NCBI GenBank assembly: GCA_030544215.1
Contig: JARZZO010000002.1
Span: forward strand, 81,661,150-81,725,149
Length of the DNA: 64,000 nt
Direction of reading: 5' to 3'
DNA from: Zantedeschia hybrid cultivar
Lineage: Eukaryota; Streptophyta; Magnoliopsida; Alismatales; Araceae
Part shown: positions 14,601-25,921 of the stretch, one piece after another
How positions within the stretch are numbered: the stretch's first letter is position 1
Layout: every line of letters starts with the position of its first letter
Notes under the pieces: generated by a model
The model's input: the letters and a program-made list of their open reading frames with translations, nothing else
Databases searched by the model: none
What the model was told of the DNA's origin: nothing
Program-made: the position numbers and the translations under genes

Positions 14601-16555
14601 CCCCCAAATAAGTTCACGTTAACTTATCCAATCCAAGGTTGGAATAACTAAGGTCTTTTGTGGTCTTCTTTTTCCTTGCCTGCAAATTGCCATTGCAGAT
14701 GTCTGGATTGCTGGAGAGGTTGAATTTTTGAATGATGTTGTTCACAGGGGCTGGAACATGGTGTCACAAACACATGAATGTAAACTATGTACATATGTGA
14801 TGTTAACACTAAGCTGGTAAAAGAAATGGAAGTCCTTCATTGTGTAGATAAAAGGATTGTTGCTTAATAAACTAATGCCATGAGAGGAGAGTAAACAGGA
14901 GTAACATATTATGTTAGATACAAGCTCCTAGGGGTTCCCATAACATCTAACACCTCCTTCCACCTGTGTGCCATTTGCCTCGACCACTGTGAACAAAACC
15001 CAAATCTAGGAACCTCTTTTTACCTGCTTAACCACTTCCATAATTGTATGTGACATTGGACGACAAAGCCCACTTTCTCCCTTCCCATTACTGTGACAAC
15101 AATGACAGTGGCTATGCAACATATATGTGGTCTACCATTTCTCAGAGCAAGCCTATGAGAGTCCTTTCTTCCATAATCATTCCATATTCTTGGTCAATCC
15201 AGATTCTAGAAAATCGCAAGAAAGTTGAGGAGTTTCTTGAGGACACTGAGCATGGAGGGTTTGTAACGCAAGGCAATGACATTCTATGAACTATACATGG
15301 CACGAGGATGGTGATAGAGTTTTCATGGGCATAAACCAAAGCGGAGATAATAGTTAATGTCCCAAAAAAGATGGAGTGAACAAATGTTATAGATGGCTTC
15401 AAGCTCACCATCTTGGTGCAGGATACCATTATGATGGTAGTAAATCACACCGTGTCCCTCATGGAAACAACCTAAGAGGTATAGTAATAAAGCACTAGTA
15501 GATACATCTAAGTTCGTCTTGCCTGGTGTCTCATTAAAAGTCATGTCACATCTTTATATATCCACAACAGTACCCATATAATTGTTGAAAATGGAAAAAC
15601 AGTCATCTAGGATTATACATTTTGACTTATGGTTTTCTTTTTCTTTTTTTATAATTTCTAGAGGTTACAAAAGTGAAATATGATTTCAACTTCATAAAAT
15701 AAATTGACTACTCTATATCATACATGAATGATGAACAAATTTAGAAATCAAATAGACATTTATGGAGTTAAAAGTAAATACAAAGCAAAGAAAATTTGCA
15801 CGATCATAGTTTATGATTATCATTATCTTTGCCTTGTAGCTGTAGAGTGAAAAGTCATAGAATTGTTCAAAATCTATTATTGATTGTCAAGATTATCCGA
15901 CCGCACCAACTTAACCAAATCATATAAAGTGGATTAAATTCAAATATAATCTGCTTTAGTTGGGTATTGAAAGGTTATCCCCTCTCCTTAATTGGTTTGT
16001 TACAGGTTCTACCCTTGTCCAAACATGTAAAACTCCATATCCTTATCCTTCCAATAAGCTTAGGAAAAGGATTGCTGGATTCTTTGTGTCTGCATTGTGG
16101 CCCAGCATTTTAAAAAGGATACACCCTTCCTCTGAAAAAAGGCTTAGGCAAATGCCATGTACAAAGAAGGGGTGTCCCCAACTAATACGAGTAGGAAAGC
16201 ATTGCTAGGCACAATACGGGCTCCATTTTCCAGGTTCTTAAGTTGGCAATATAATATGTGGATGGCTGCTTTGGTCTGGATATGTTTATTTGGTCATGCG
16301 AAAAAGGAGTGCTGCTGGGAATCTGTATCCTCTCATTCGGAAATATAAACATTTCCTTTTATTATTTTTATTTGAGCAACATATCTGTTAAGGATCAGTA
16401 TTAGGCCTGTCAATGGATGCTCATATTATCTGTATTACTTTTGGATCTGCATCCATATGTCCAGATTTTATCTTGACATCCGTTTACTCGGATAAGGATA
16501 ATATCTGAGTGACTTTCAGGCTGGGTATAGATGTTATGTAATTGCTCCACAGTAC

Positions 16556-16592
<37 letters not shown>

Positions 16593-19256
16593 GTACCCTA
16601 GAGGGGGTATTTGAATATTTTAATTTTTGACGATTATTATTATTATTATTATTTGAAATCGAGAGGGTGGGTTTGGGGGGGGGGGGTTAGGTGGACGTCT
16701 AAGTTAGATGCACTCCAAGGCGCATTATATCTGCCCCCTCTATATGTGTGTGTGTGTGCCAGTGGCAGAATAAGCACTGTGCCACCTACTCCAAAAACAG
16801 CTTAATTGACTTCTAAAGTTTGATCCAAGCCGTTAAACCTTCTCTAACATGTGAAAACTATGTACATATAAAAAATCATTCAATTTTGACACCTAGAAGT
16901 CAGATTAAAGTGTAGTATATTTGTCACTACTAGACTATCTGTTTTTAATACCCTTGATGCTTGAGAAATAAATATCAGATGCATCCGTTGCCACCGGTGG
17001 GACAATAAGCACTTTGCCACCTACTCCAAGAACAACTTAATCGACTTCTAAAATTTGATCCAAGCCGTTAAACCTTCTCTACTACTAATAACCTGTCCAT
17101 AAATCAAAAATGCGTCTGATAGTTAATTCTCAAGCATCAAGGGTATTAAAAATGGATGGTCTAGATGGTATCAAAACTACGCTTTAATCCATGACTTCTA
17201 TGCGTCAAAATTAAATAATTTTTTTATCTGTATATAGTTTTTACATGTTAGAGAAGGTTTAACGGCTTGGATCTTCAGAAGTTGATTAAGCTGTTTTTGG
17301 AGTAGGTGGAACAATGATTATTGTGCCACCGGTGAGAGAGAGAGAGAGAGTCATTTCCCAGAGATAATGATGTTTTTATCCAATTTTCATTAATTCAGTT
17401 TAAATGAACTATCACTTTGCTTGAATTTAAACCCATCTGGTTATGCTGACTGATATGCCTTACCGAAACTGATACATGAACTTTCAGGTATCGTCTAGCT
17501 CAGGAGCATGGTGATTTCGTTAACCTTCATGACTGGTACCAATCTTTTAAAATGATCATCACCTCTAGTAAAGAAGCTGGACGGAAGGTGAAGAAATCCT
17601 CAGCATCTAGGAAGACAGATGCAACTTCTTTACCCTCAGGCATGAGTGAAGCTTCAATTCAGTATCCTTCAAAACCTCTGCATACTTCTTGTCTCTTAAT
17701 ATATTCCTTCTGGATGAACGTTGTCAGGCATTTAATCAGACTTAGGATCCATATCTTGGATTCCAAAACATGCATAAAGCAGGGAGATATCTTTATGTCA
17801 CACAGCCGCCTGGATGCAGTTCAATGTAAGAATTTTAGGTGCTGTACTACAACCTATTTTTTCTTCGGTTGCCTTAGGTGATTATCCTACAGTCCCACAC
17901 TATGGTTCCAGCAGCTGGTTGTATCAGGACTTGAACGACCCCTTGACCCATGGAGGTTCCTGTTCAAATCTGGTCATGCCTGCCATGTATCCATGACCGG
18001 GTTCTGAGCTGTTCCAAAGTGAACTAAGATGAGACAGGGTAGGTAACTTGGTATCATGTCTACAGAACAGAAATCCTATCCTGAATTTGGGAACTCTGCT
18101 CTGACCCCACCACATTTTGATCACTCCCAAACTGATCACTGTTAACTTACCTGAAGAGAAGCAAATTATGTCCTCCATGTGATCCTGTATTGGTGATGCA
18201 TTCTGCATGACACGGTTGATTGAAACTCAATTATTTAGAAACCACAAAGCACAGGTCTGTATATTATCGTCTGATTATGATGCAAGTTGACTTTCCTGTT
18301 CTTTTAATAACCATGCTATCAGCAGATAATCATTAAGAGTTTCTAATCCTCTGGAACTAGGTTTACGCTCAGTTTCCTGCAAGATACAGTTGAAGGGTTA
18401 AAAACCATGGCAATCGGCTCAGGTTTTGTATTTACTTCCCATGGTCTTGTATTTGACATGCACAGCAGCATAGGGGAGGAATTGGTGCATGAATTGGCAG
18501 AGGGTCTCGCCCATGGTTTGACCAGGGCACTCATCAACGGAGAGTTGCAAATTTCGCCCACCCATTGTTTGTGACCCCTTCAACCAGTTGTCAGTACATT
18601 ATCCTTATGACATTCTAACCCTTGGAACTGTGTATGCTCAATGGGTTGTGAAGTCTTGTCCCCCACTGGGGCAATCAGCTCTGCTGCAGATTTACCTTCT
18701 GCTGACCATGGATTTAACACCCTCTAGGGACAAACTGGTGTGTGGTTTGGCAGAGGGCTTCACCTGGGTATAACCAGTCAAGTGGCTGGGGTCCTCATCA
18801 TGGGCCAGGTGTGCAAATTTTGCCTACCCATCATTTGGCAGTACCTCTCCAACCCTTGGCCATCTAGACTTGCTGGTTTTGTAGATGCATCATTTTTCTT
18901 AATCATTGTTTTGTATATAAATAACGGGCATTGTGGACTTTCACAATATGGTGATGTTTGGTTTGATGTGAAACATTAAAAAATGCTGTAAAACATCACA
19001 TTTCCATGGGTCGGAGAATAAAAGTTCTTTCATGGGACTCTGTTCATCACCTCAGCTCTGCCGGAAACACCTTAGTCAATTATCAAGACTGGATTTCAAA
19101 TGTTTACTCATTGCATAAATTCTAGTGCATACTTAACATGTATCATCCAGAGCACGATTCTGCAGAGCTGTTACCGAACTCCGGATCACAGGGCTTCTTC
19201 GGATGCCAAGCAAGAGACGGCCAGATTACGTCCAGAGGGTTGTGTTGGGTCTTTAG
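781..19256 (+). CDS. ORC3: Origin recognition complex subunit 3, C-terminal exons (gene 5' end lies outside the window)
   Basis: ORC3 is part of the six-subunit complex that marks replication origins in the nucleus. Seven exons with consistent phases can be read: 781-850, 4134-4222, 6902-6991, 13410-13485, 13730-13854, 17488-17661 and 19151-19256 (TAG at 19254-19256). All have GT donors and AG acceptors. Together they give 242 residues of the C-terminal part. Recognisable stretches are YRLAQEHGDFVNLHDWYQSF in exon 6 and ARFCRAVTELRITGLLRMPS followed by KRRPDYVQRVVLGL at the end; this is the conserved winged-helix tail of plant and animal ORC3. Exon 1 here begins with one base of a split codon, so at least one upstream exon is missing; I found no convincing one in 1-780. 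Introns are 3283, 2679, 6418, 244, 3633 and 1489 bases and carry many repeats. Identification is firm; the exact exon count upstream is unknown. Confidence 0.9.
1000..1835. mobile_element. Non-autonomous element with GGCGACC/CCTAGGCG terminal words, in ORC3 intron
   Basis: The left part (1005-1075) and the right part (1675-1815) are filled with GAGGCGACC, CGCCTAGGC and reverse-complement words, while the middle is AT-rich and then purine-rich, including a (GA)n run at 1588-1638. The arrangement is that of a DNA element with subterminal repeats. Exact tips and target duplication could not be fixed. Confidence 0.5.
1588..1638 (+). repeat. (GA)n microsatellite
   Basis: An uninterrupted GA run of about 50 bases inside the purine-rich part of the element at 1000-1835. 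Confidence 0.95.
2368..2560. mobile_element. 193-bp foldback MITE in ORC3 intron
   Basis: Arms of about 45 bases: GCCATCCTAAGGGTGATTAG near the left is repeated in reverse complement near the right, with TGTTAG at both tips. GA- and CT-rich runs flank it. No target duplication was resolved. Confidence 0.75.
3184..3343. mobile_element. Degraded non-autonomous hAT element
   Basis: 160 bp between GTTGTATC (3176-3183) and CTTGTATT (3344-3351), a 6 of 8 match. The right end, reverse strand, is CATGGTTTGCTGACTTGG; the left reads CTTGGATTGGTACAACTCGG. The interior has AACTCGG and GACTC words like the copy at 8940. Lies in the ORC3 intron 851-4133. Confidence 0.5.
4735..4908. mobile_element. Small non-autonomous hAT element built of GGTACCG repeats
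   Basis: 174 bp flanked by the 8-bp repeat GGTGGTGG (4727-4734, 4909-4916). Ends are CATGGTTGGCAGTACTGG (left) and CAAGGATGGCAGTACCGG (right, reverse strand). The interior is almost wholly alternating GGTACCG and GGTACCGATACC words. The target repeat is low in complexity, but both ends fall exactly where predicted from the other copies. The ORFs over this segment are repeat artefacts. Lies in the ORC3 intron 4223-6901. Confidence 0.85.
5283..6490 (+). mobile_element. RTE-type LINE fragment (reverse transcriptase and 3' end), decayed
   Basis: Broken reading frames encode parts of a non-LTR reverse transcriptase: FGFMPGQSIMEAIFLIRSLI, then HIVFIDLEKAYDRVPRNVLW, then a frame-shifted active-site region YDIADDIVLIN near 5680-5710, and the C-terminal part (KYLGSILQEDGGCDEDVSHR, RMLRWMCGHTRLDKIRNEYI) at 5858-6205. 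It ends with GCCGACCCAATTATCTGG and short TTGAG-like repeats. Stops and shifts between parts show it is dead. It lies in sense orientation in the ORC3 intron 4223-6901. The family assignment rests on these motifs and the short-repeat tail instead of poly(A). Confidence 0.85.
7594..7681 (+). repeat. 44-bp tandem duplication
   Basis: GGATGCTTAGTTTTTTTTAG and the bases after it start at 7594 and repeat at 7638, practically identical. It is in the 6.4-kb ORC3 intron. Confidence 0.8.
7915..8450 (+). mobile_element. RTE-type LINE, 3'-end fragment
   Basis: The same C-terminal domain as in the copy at 5858-6480 is recognisable (WLKW, ASGVLCDRQ, VRMLRWMCGKTRKDKIRNEY) with several stops. The 3' end reads GCCGACCCCAAATAGATGGG followed by a (GAT)n run at 8430-8449, the usual end of plant RTE LINEs. 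Severe 5' truncation is typical. It lies in the 6.4-kb ORC3 intron. Confidence 0.85.
8940..9301. mobile_element. Non-autonomous hAT element with GACTCG-type subterminal words
   Basis: 362 bp flanked by TGTGGAAC (8932-8939 and 9302-9309; a ninth base, T, also matches). The left end is CAAGGTTCGTCGACTTGG; the right end, reverse strand, is AATGGTTTGCCG, that is CATGG with the first base changed. Many copies of GACTCG, GTCCGACTCA and similar words fill the ends. Lies in the 6.4-kb ORC3 intron. Confidence 0.75.
10069..10346 (+). repeat. LTR-like dispersed repeat, copy 1
   Basis: Starts near TATAACGATCCGATCCAACC and ends CTGGGTCACTACA. It shares ACCCTTGTGAGGTATTGTT, GTGGTGGCTC and GGCAGCTCCACACTG with copies at about 11630 and 11970. 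No internal domain was seen. Confidence 0.6.
11630..11908 (+). repeat. LTR-like dispersed repeat, copy 2
   Basis: Shares AACCTTGTGAGGTATTATTT, GGATTAAGTCTGCATGG and GGCAGCTCCACACTGCTTTA with the other copies and ends near GATTAGGTTACTTC. It is separated from copy 3 by only about 60 bases. Confidence 0.6.
11970..12235 (+). repeat. LTR-like dispersed repeat, copy 3
   Basis: Begins with ACTTGATCTAACCCTTGTAA and ends GACTGGGTCACTACA, like copy 1. Copies 2 and 3 in close direct order could be the two LTRs of a very small element or a tandem duplication. Confidence 0.6.
16757..17335. mobile_element. 579-bp foldback element with a third internal end copy, in ORC3 intron
   Basis: The left arm (about 16757-16985) and right arm (about 17110-17335) are reverse complements over some 225 bases, including CCACCTACTCCAAAAACAGC and AACCTTCTCTAACATG. 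The spacer (about 16990-17090) holds another direct copy of the left end (CCACCTACTCCAAGAACAAC). The tip is CACCGGTGGCACAATAA-like. Confidence 0.8.
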
Positions 19257-19335
19257 CTGAGATAGCTGATATATTTCCCTGTGAAGAAAACTTAGTAAGT
19301 TTCTTATTTCTCAGCTATGAGACATTACTTATTAA

Positions 19336-19518
19336 GGTGTCGTTTGGTGCAGCTTAGGTAGCCATAAAATGTCGTAATAACCCACAATCACTGTAAATCA
19401 AAATCGATGATTTCAAAACCGGTGATTTTAAAATCAGGAATTTTATTTTGGCTGATTTTAAAACCACTGATTTTAAAATCGAGATTTTATGACATTTTAC
19501 GATGCACTAAATGACACC
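19336..19518. mobile_element. 183-bp MITE just downstream of ORC3
   Basis: The tips GGTGTCGTTTGGTGCA and, reverse strand, GGTGTCATTTAGTGCA match closely; the interior repeats GATTTTAAAATC-like words in both directions. It begins 80 bases after the ORC3 stop codon, so it probably lies in the 3' untranslated region. No target duplication is clear. Confidence 0.8.
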
Positions 19519-20941
19519 GTAGATGTTTTGGGTTCCGGCTTCCTTAGAGCACCACTGTAGCTCTTTGTACAGTTACTGTAACTTAGTCGAGGAAACATGG
19601 CGAATGTCCACCTTAGACTTGAATCGATCGTAGCAATTTCTCTGGGTTTTGGAACAAGATTTGGGGGTTGAATCCCGTTTCCCCAAAGTGCTTATGAAGG
19701 ATTCCAAGAAGATCGTGGTACATTCATCTACTTATTTGTAATGCCAAGATATGGAAAATGTTCCAAGCAAATCCATGAGTGGAATGCAGATGCGTGCCAC
19801 AATGAGTCGTCATATGGCACTGCAGGGTTGCTCTACGCAATGGAAAAAAAACATTAGTGGAATAGTTGTATAATTTCTGATATGAGTTCACGCATCGGTG
19901 ATCTACGGTCTTCCATAATTCAGCGAGTTAAATTTGATCTCAATTTCTGAGAGGTGTAACCACAGACTACTTGCTTCCCTTTAAATTTACACAATTTAGA
20001 AAGCATATTTTCATGCCCTTTTTAAAGAAAACATGCTGGATGTGAATATGTCCAAAATTCAAGAACAAGTTGTCTGGAGAATCTATTTATTTTTCAACTA
20101 TTTAATGCATTTGAAGTACGGAAAACTTTAAAAGGGGGATGGGAGGTGGCCTCACGTCCTCCGCGTTATCCATGTAGGGGCCAAGGCATTCTAAAAAAAT
20201 GGTATTAAAGTGCAAGATTTGAAAATAGACCTCACTTTTTGAACCTTTATCTATATTTTATCTTTAAAGTATCTCATGTAGTTTTTTGAAAGAATTATGC
20301 CAAATATTAAATAATAATTTTTGCAACTAGATGAGATTTTAATTTTAATCATTTGTTTATTTTGACTTTTTCTTTGTTGCTTTGTCTCCAGAGCATGTGG
20401 CCATGTAGAGGCCATCTCTTATGTTCATTCCAAATTCTTCAGACTTTCGTATGTTAATTCCTTTCTTTATATTTTCAAACATGTAGGCATGGTTAGATAA
20501 CAAAATTGAGGGATGGTTGTTTTTGACGTTAGATATTTCACAGGTGAGATTTATCAATGGTTACTTCAGTAATGTTTGGAGAAGTTATCTCTGGTTAACA
20601 TTTGATGAGAGATGAGTTGTGATTAGTCCACAAGGCCCTTTTTGATAATTGGATTGTTTATCTTGGATTACTTATGTTGGGATTGCTTCTATCAGAGTAA
20701 GAGGCCTTTTACTTTGATAGTTAGGTTTGTAATCCACGAATAAGAAAAATGATTTGATAAAATAACTAAAAGATGTATGTTTAAAAAAGTATTATTATTT
20801 TATTTATTAATTAGAGTATTTTTAATTTTATACTTCTCTTGTTCACTTTTGCCTCTTGATTTTCAGCAAAGTGGAATATGCTCAACTTTCAGAGGTTGCA
20901 TGTGCTCGCCATCTTGCACACCCCTAGGCGTGCACCAAGTC

Positions 20942-21440
20942 TAGGGCTGTCAATGGAAATCCAATTATCTGATTTTTCGATCCATTACTAAAAAAATATA
21001 TCTGTTTTTGATAAAAAATATCCGTTCGATGGTTATCGGAATCAGAAACACTTGTTTCTGTATCGCTTTTTAATTTTGATTATTATTAAAGATTTTTAAA
21101 TGTAATTTTATAGATACATGATTACACTTTTTGTGTTTTAATCTTATTGATCATTATCTAATACATTAAGGCGTATTGGTTATATTTAGGTCTAATTCTA
21201 TATATTTTAAACAAATAAATTAAGAAATTAGTAATTTTCAGTAATTATCGAAAATAATATCATCGGAATCGGAAACAAATCGAAAACAGAAAATAGATTT
21301 TTTGATTTTATCGGAAACGAAAATAAAAAATATACTTTTCAATCCTATCGAAATCGAAAACGAAAACATGTTATCGTTATTGAAATCGAAAAACGAAAAC
21401 ATCTATTTTTGTATCTGTATTCTACCAGTTTACAGCTCTA
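20942..21440. mobile_element. hAT-like non-autonomous element with TAGGG-type ends and ATCGGAAAC repeats
   Basis: About 499 bp starting TAGGGCTGTCAATGGAAATC; the right end, reverse strand, is TAGAGCTGTAAACTGG. The interior near the right end repeats ATCGGAAACGAAAA-like words, and the left end has related ATCGG words. No target duplication could be read, so boundaries rest on the ends only. Confidence 0.5.
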
Positions 21441-21561
21441 GTCAAGCCCTTCTCCTTAATTTGATAAGTATGCGTCCCTCACAAGCGTGCGATCCAGAGT
21501 GCTTACTCTCTCTTCTGTGGTCCAGGCGAGGCCCATGGTTTCACTCAGGGTGCGCTGAAGA

Positions 21562-23165
21562 GTTCACCCTTGGGATTTTTTTCCCCTTTGCATATGGTTT
21601 CCCGCTGCTTCCTCAGTCTCATGTTTCTACTGAGTGGTCGCATGGCTTTGCAATTGCCCCTCTGGAAGTGTTTGCTGGGAGTGTGTCCTAATTTGTGCAG
21701 GGTATCCGGGTAATCTCTGAAAGCCAACTCTAGTTGGCGGACATGAAGGTGTTGTTTGTTTTAGTGTAAAATTTTGAAAATGACTGATTTTAAAATAAGT
21801 GAAATTTTCTTATTTTAAAATCAGAAAATATTTATTTGATTATTTGTAAAATAAAATAAGAGAGATGCTTTCATCTTTTTGTAAGCAGAAATATTATAAA
21901 ATAAAATAATCATTTAAAATTACGTTATTTTAGGTTAAAACAAACAACCCCGAAGAAGTTGTACTCTTTTTGATCTGGTTTCCCATGATGTCCGGTTTTG
22001 CCGGAGGTGTAGCGAAACTTCCGAGCTGCTGTTGAGAACACGAGGTGAATCAGGGCTCCTTACCAAGGCATCCAATTATGTGATCGTTAACTTCCACGAG
22101 GCTTCTGATGTCCGGTCCTTCCCTCTTATTAGTGAGCCTCAACTTTCATGAGACCTCTGAGAAGACCTTTTTTAACGTCCATTAGGTACTTGACGTCCTT
22201 CTACCAAGATTTGTTGGAACCTTAGTTTCTGAGAAGAGATTTATAATTATAATAAGTAACATTTGCTGTCCAATTTTGGGATCGAATGGTGCGTGATATT
22301 TAAGTTTTGCCGTATTTCCCTGTCGAATGGAGCAAAGATTAAGGATCCATTTGATTACATGTAAAATATAACGGGACGGAAATGATTTTTTAAAGAAATA
22401 TATTTATAAGGAAAATGAAAACAAAATCTCCCTAAACACAGTCCAATTAATCTTGTAATCTAATGGGGTCTCCTGCAGGTGTGCCTCTAACTGTTTACCC
22501 TAACTATCTATCTTTGTGTACATGTAAACCTTTTAAAGGCAGTACGTGTGACATGTATGTGTATCACACAACAAATCTAGCATGTTTGGGCATAATTGGT
22601 GGTGGGAATGAAACATGGGCTGGCAATCCTAAAGCCCAAAACCAGTTCCTACCGATTTTGGTCATTTTGATCATTGAACAGAATGTAAGCATTTTCTGTG
22701 GCACGTATGCCAACCGATCAGTGGACCTGAGTTTGGTTGCATTACAATATCTAGAAGACATTGCAGCGAGTATTACTCTTTCTGTTATGATGATGGGCCT
22801 GAGCTGAGTAGTTGTAGTAGTCTCTGCCCATTTCTGATCCAGTCAACCCATTGTCACCTGAGAAACACTTAAGATAATTTTTCTTTTTGAGTTTCTTTTA
22901 GCTCAGCGTAATATAATCTATGCACAGCTTTTTTTTATCAGAAGATTCAAAAAAATTCTAAAAGTAAAAATTTGAGTCCCAATAAACAGTAAAACATATG
23001 TTTAATGAGCTGACCTAATAACCTACTCTTTATATTAGAGTAAAAGAGTAGGATTCAGTGTATGCAGGATGAGTAAGACTTGCTCTAATGCTTCCTATTG
23101 CAATGGAGTAATACTTTTGTTTCAAAAAAATTTCTAAGGTTGGGTCCCATATGCCTTATATGTCT
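21562..23165. repeat. Dispersed duplication, block A
   Basis: Colinear with block B (33390-35870): shared stretches include GCATATGGTTTCCCGCTGCT, GCCGGAGGTGTAGCGAAACT, TGATGTCCGGTCCTTCCCTC and TAATGGGGTCTCCTGCAGGT (22461 here, 35179 in B). Similarity is high but interrupted by indels. An open frame at 22463-22807 is retained in both but resembles nothing I know and has no codon-like pattern of change; it is not called a gene. The block ends in a truncated MITE. Confidence 0.8.
21748..21950. mobile_element. MITE with GTTGTTTGTTTTA ends inside duplicated block A
   Basis: The left tip GGTGTTGTTTGTTTTAGTG and the right tip, reverse strand, GGGTTGTTTGTTTTAACC agree; the interior is TTTTAAAATCAG-like. 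A longer, rearranged set of the same ends occurs at 33540-34130 in block B. Confidence 0.65.
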
Positions 23166-24110
23166 GTAGAACCATGTAGCGGTCGGAAACTGGTCGGATT
23201 GTTGTGGCCGTCCAATCGGAGATCCCGGCTACTCGATATAATTTATTTGATGGTGGCAATGTCTAGGGTAGAACCTGCAAGAGAGGGAACAGAGGCGTCA
23301 AGGGGCACCCCGGTCTGGTGGGGAGCAAACCCTCCGATGTCTAAGTTAAGTTTTAGAAGACGAGAGTTTACTAGGGGTTTGTCGTGCTCCGAAAAGCATA
23401 CCTTGCTCTGGAGAGAATCTAGAGATTATATGGTCTCCCCCTCGAGGCGTCGTGGGGACGGTTTCCTTTGAGGGAGCCATCTGCTTACGATTGGATCCCC
23501 CTGATTTAGAGAGATCGTGGGATATTAGAGAAGTCAACACTTTCTCATAGCTATATGGGGCAGATCCTACGAACCTGCCATAAGTGGGCAGTTAAGTCTG
23601 TAGGACTTGTCTGACGGTGATGATATGTGATGTGGTGCCCTTAGGAGGGCCTTGCCGAGACCCTAAGAGATCTCAAGAGTGAAGGTTGGGCTTCATGCTG
23701 GGAGATCCAGAACCCTGGGGCTGATGGGCCCAGGATTCGGCCTCTATTACGTGGGCTAGGGCTATAAGTGTTATGTGACCCTTTGTGCTGTCTCCGGAGG
23801 GCCGCGGGCCTTTGGGCCTGTGTATTTGATGGGCTAAATTGGGCTGAGCTCAATTTCCCCTCTTCACTGGCTCTCTCACTTCCTTATTCAAATTTTGAAT
23901 GTGGGAGTGAAGTTGCGCGGTAGGTTCAACAATAAACGGTTTTCGTCGCGTGGCATGATCCATCATCTGAAAGGATGTCCGACTAACGACGTTTTGTCAT
24001 CCCCGAATGTTTTCGCGAACGTCGGTTGGCTTCCGAGATGACGACCCTTTATGGAGAATGATGGAGTTTCTTTCCTAGTGCACTGTTTTCGATCCATTGA
24101 CTTCCCTACT
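23166..24110. other. Possible LTR remnant following duplicated block A
   Basis: A moderately GC-rich stretch with wording typical of plant LTRs (GGTGGGGAGCAAACCCTCCG, CTCCGAAAAGCATACC) and no coding frame longer than about 100 codons. It interrupts the MITE that ends block A. No terminal TG-CA pair with target duplication could be proven. Confidence 0.35.
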
Positions 24111-24558
24111 GCCAAGGAGCCACTTTGAGCTATTAACCACATCTACTTACAACATGTTTGGAATCAGGTGCAAAAGATATTTTACTACTTTGCACTCTTT
24201 TTTTTTTTTTTGGAAGGGTAAGCCTGATGACTAACTATGTACAATTATTTATAATAATTCCTAAGTGGCTAGAGTTTATATTTAACGTGACTTAATATTC
24301 TCTCAATTTGAAAATAAATTCACACATCGAGAAAGACATCATACATTTCAAGTATAAAATCTATCATCCAGAAAGAAATCTCCCAAACTACATGTGCCAA
24401 ACGAAGGAGTGCTTTGATGCATCCAATAGTCCTCAAACCCACAATCTACCGTTTGGGGAAGTTAATTTTTTTTTTTTCCAATTTCAGCCTATACACAGGA
24501 GATTGCTGTTTTGCAGTCTTAAACCTGTCTAAAGACCTTTCCAAATTACCAAATCTTA

Positions 24559-25171
24559 GAGTAATACTTGCTGCACACGTGTCCTGCACTACACCAGACA
24601 GGGCCGTCCGGTCCAACGGATTGGATGGTGGGCTTACTCCCCACCTAGCGAGAAGCAATGCGGTTTTATTTTATTTTATCTTTTCTTAAGTTTTTTAGTG
24701 CGTCTATTAAAAAATCGAATGATATAACCAATGAGCTCAGGTCGACTCTAACCGGTTGTATACTTTTTATGAATTTTTTTGCACGCAAATTGAAGTGTTC
24801 CTCAATTTTTTTTGAAAGTATATAGTCAGCTCAAGGCCGATCTGAACTCATTGGTTGTACTATGTAATTTATGATCAGACGCTCTAAGAAAAATTAAAAT
24901 TAAAATTAAAAAATAAAATGGCACTACTTTCCACTAGACTGGGAATAGGCCGGCCATTCAATCCTTCCATGCCCTACGCTATGGGATGGTGTAGCAATTT
25001 GATGATGTAGATTGCACACCTCCATGGAGTATCCCCACTGATTCAAGGTAAGTGGAGGACAAGTCCAATATGGACACTCAAAGGTACCGTATTAAAGTAT
25101 ATAATTTATTTCATCAAAATTTGTACACCACAATATACACCAAATATTTTTGAGTGTAGCAAATATCACTC
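24559..25171. mobile_element. Possible larger member of the GAGTAATACTTGCTGC family
   Basis: The left end GAGTAATACTTGCTGCAC is intact; GAGTGATATTTGCTACAC (reverse strand) at about 25154-25171 may be the right end. Internal inverted words (ATAACCAATGAGCTCAGGTC, TGAACTCATTGGTTGTAC) support a foldback. No target duplication; two elements could be involved. Confidence 0.4.
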
Positions 25172-25359
25172 TTCTTTCCTATTAACTCTCTTATGAATGA
25201 AGGTACACAAGTTCAAAATATCCCCACCAATTCCTATTACTCTTCTTTCCCGCCCATACCCTGCGACGCTGTAGGACTCATTCCTGACCGTTCGTTCAGG
25301 GATCCATCCAACGGTTTTTGACACCTTTGGGCCTCCAGGATGTCCTAAGGAGTAATACG

Positions 25360-25921
25360 GAGTAATACTTGCGGCAATACATGTCATTGCAATCTAACGT
25401 GGATTGCAATGTCATGCACAGCAGCCGTCCGATTAGGTCATGTGGATTTCAATGCCATGCACAACAGTCGTCCAATCGGACGGCTGCTGTGCAGTCAGTC
25501 CAAAATTTAGGGGGCCGGTTTGGAGGCGTTTTTTATTTTCTTTTGTTTTCTTGTTGAGTTTTTTAATTTTTTTTGAGACGTTTGATCAAAAATCCGAAGG
25601 TACATCCAAGTTGGTCGGATCGGCCCCGACCCAAATATATATTCTTTTTCAAAAAAAACACTTTGCACATTAATCGAAATTTGTGTCCAATTTTTTTTTC
25701 GAAATAAAAATATACATTCGGATCAGGGCCAATCCGAACAACTCGGATGTACCCTCGGATTTTTGATCCGATGCTCTAAAAAATGAAACAAATTCGACGA
25801 GAAAATAAAATAATAAAAAACGCCTCCAAACGGGCTTCCTACCTTTTGCACGGGTTGGTGTGCATGGTATTACACAATCCACGTTGAATTGCAATGCCAT
25901 GTATTGCAGCAAGTATTACTC
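25360..25921. mobile_element. 562-bp near-complete inverted-repeat MITE
   Basis: The left end GAGTAATACTTGCGGCAATA continues for about 50 bases as a match to the reverse complement of the right end. A second, inner pair (GGTTTGGAGGCGTTTTTTAT at 25517 against AAACGCCTCCAAACGGGC at 25818) and a third near the centre show that most of the element is one long foldback. Target duplication not resolved; a 12-base direct repeat of GGAGTAATAC precedes the left end. Confidence 0.75.
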
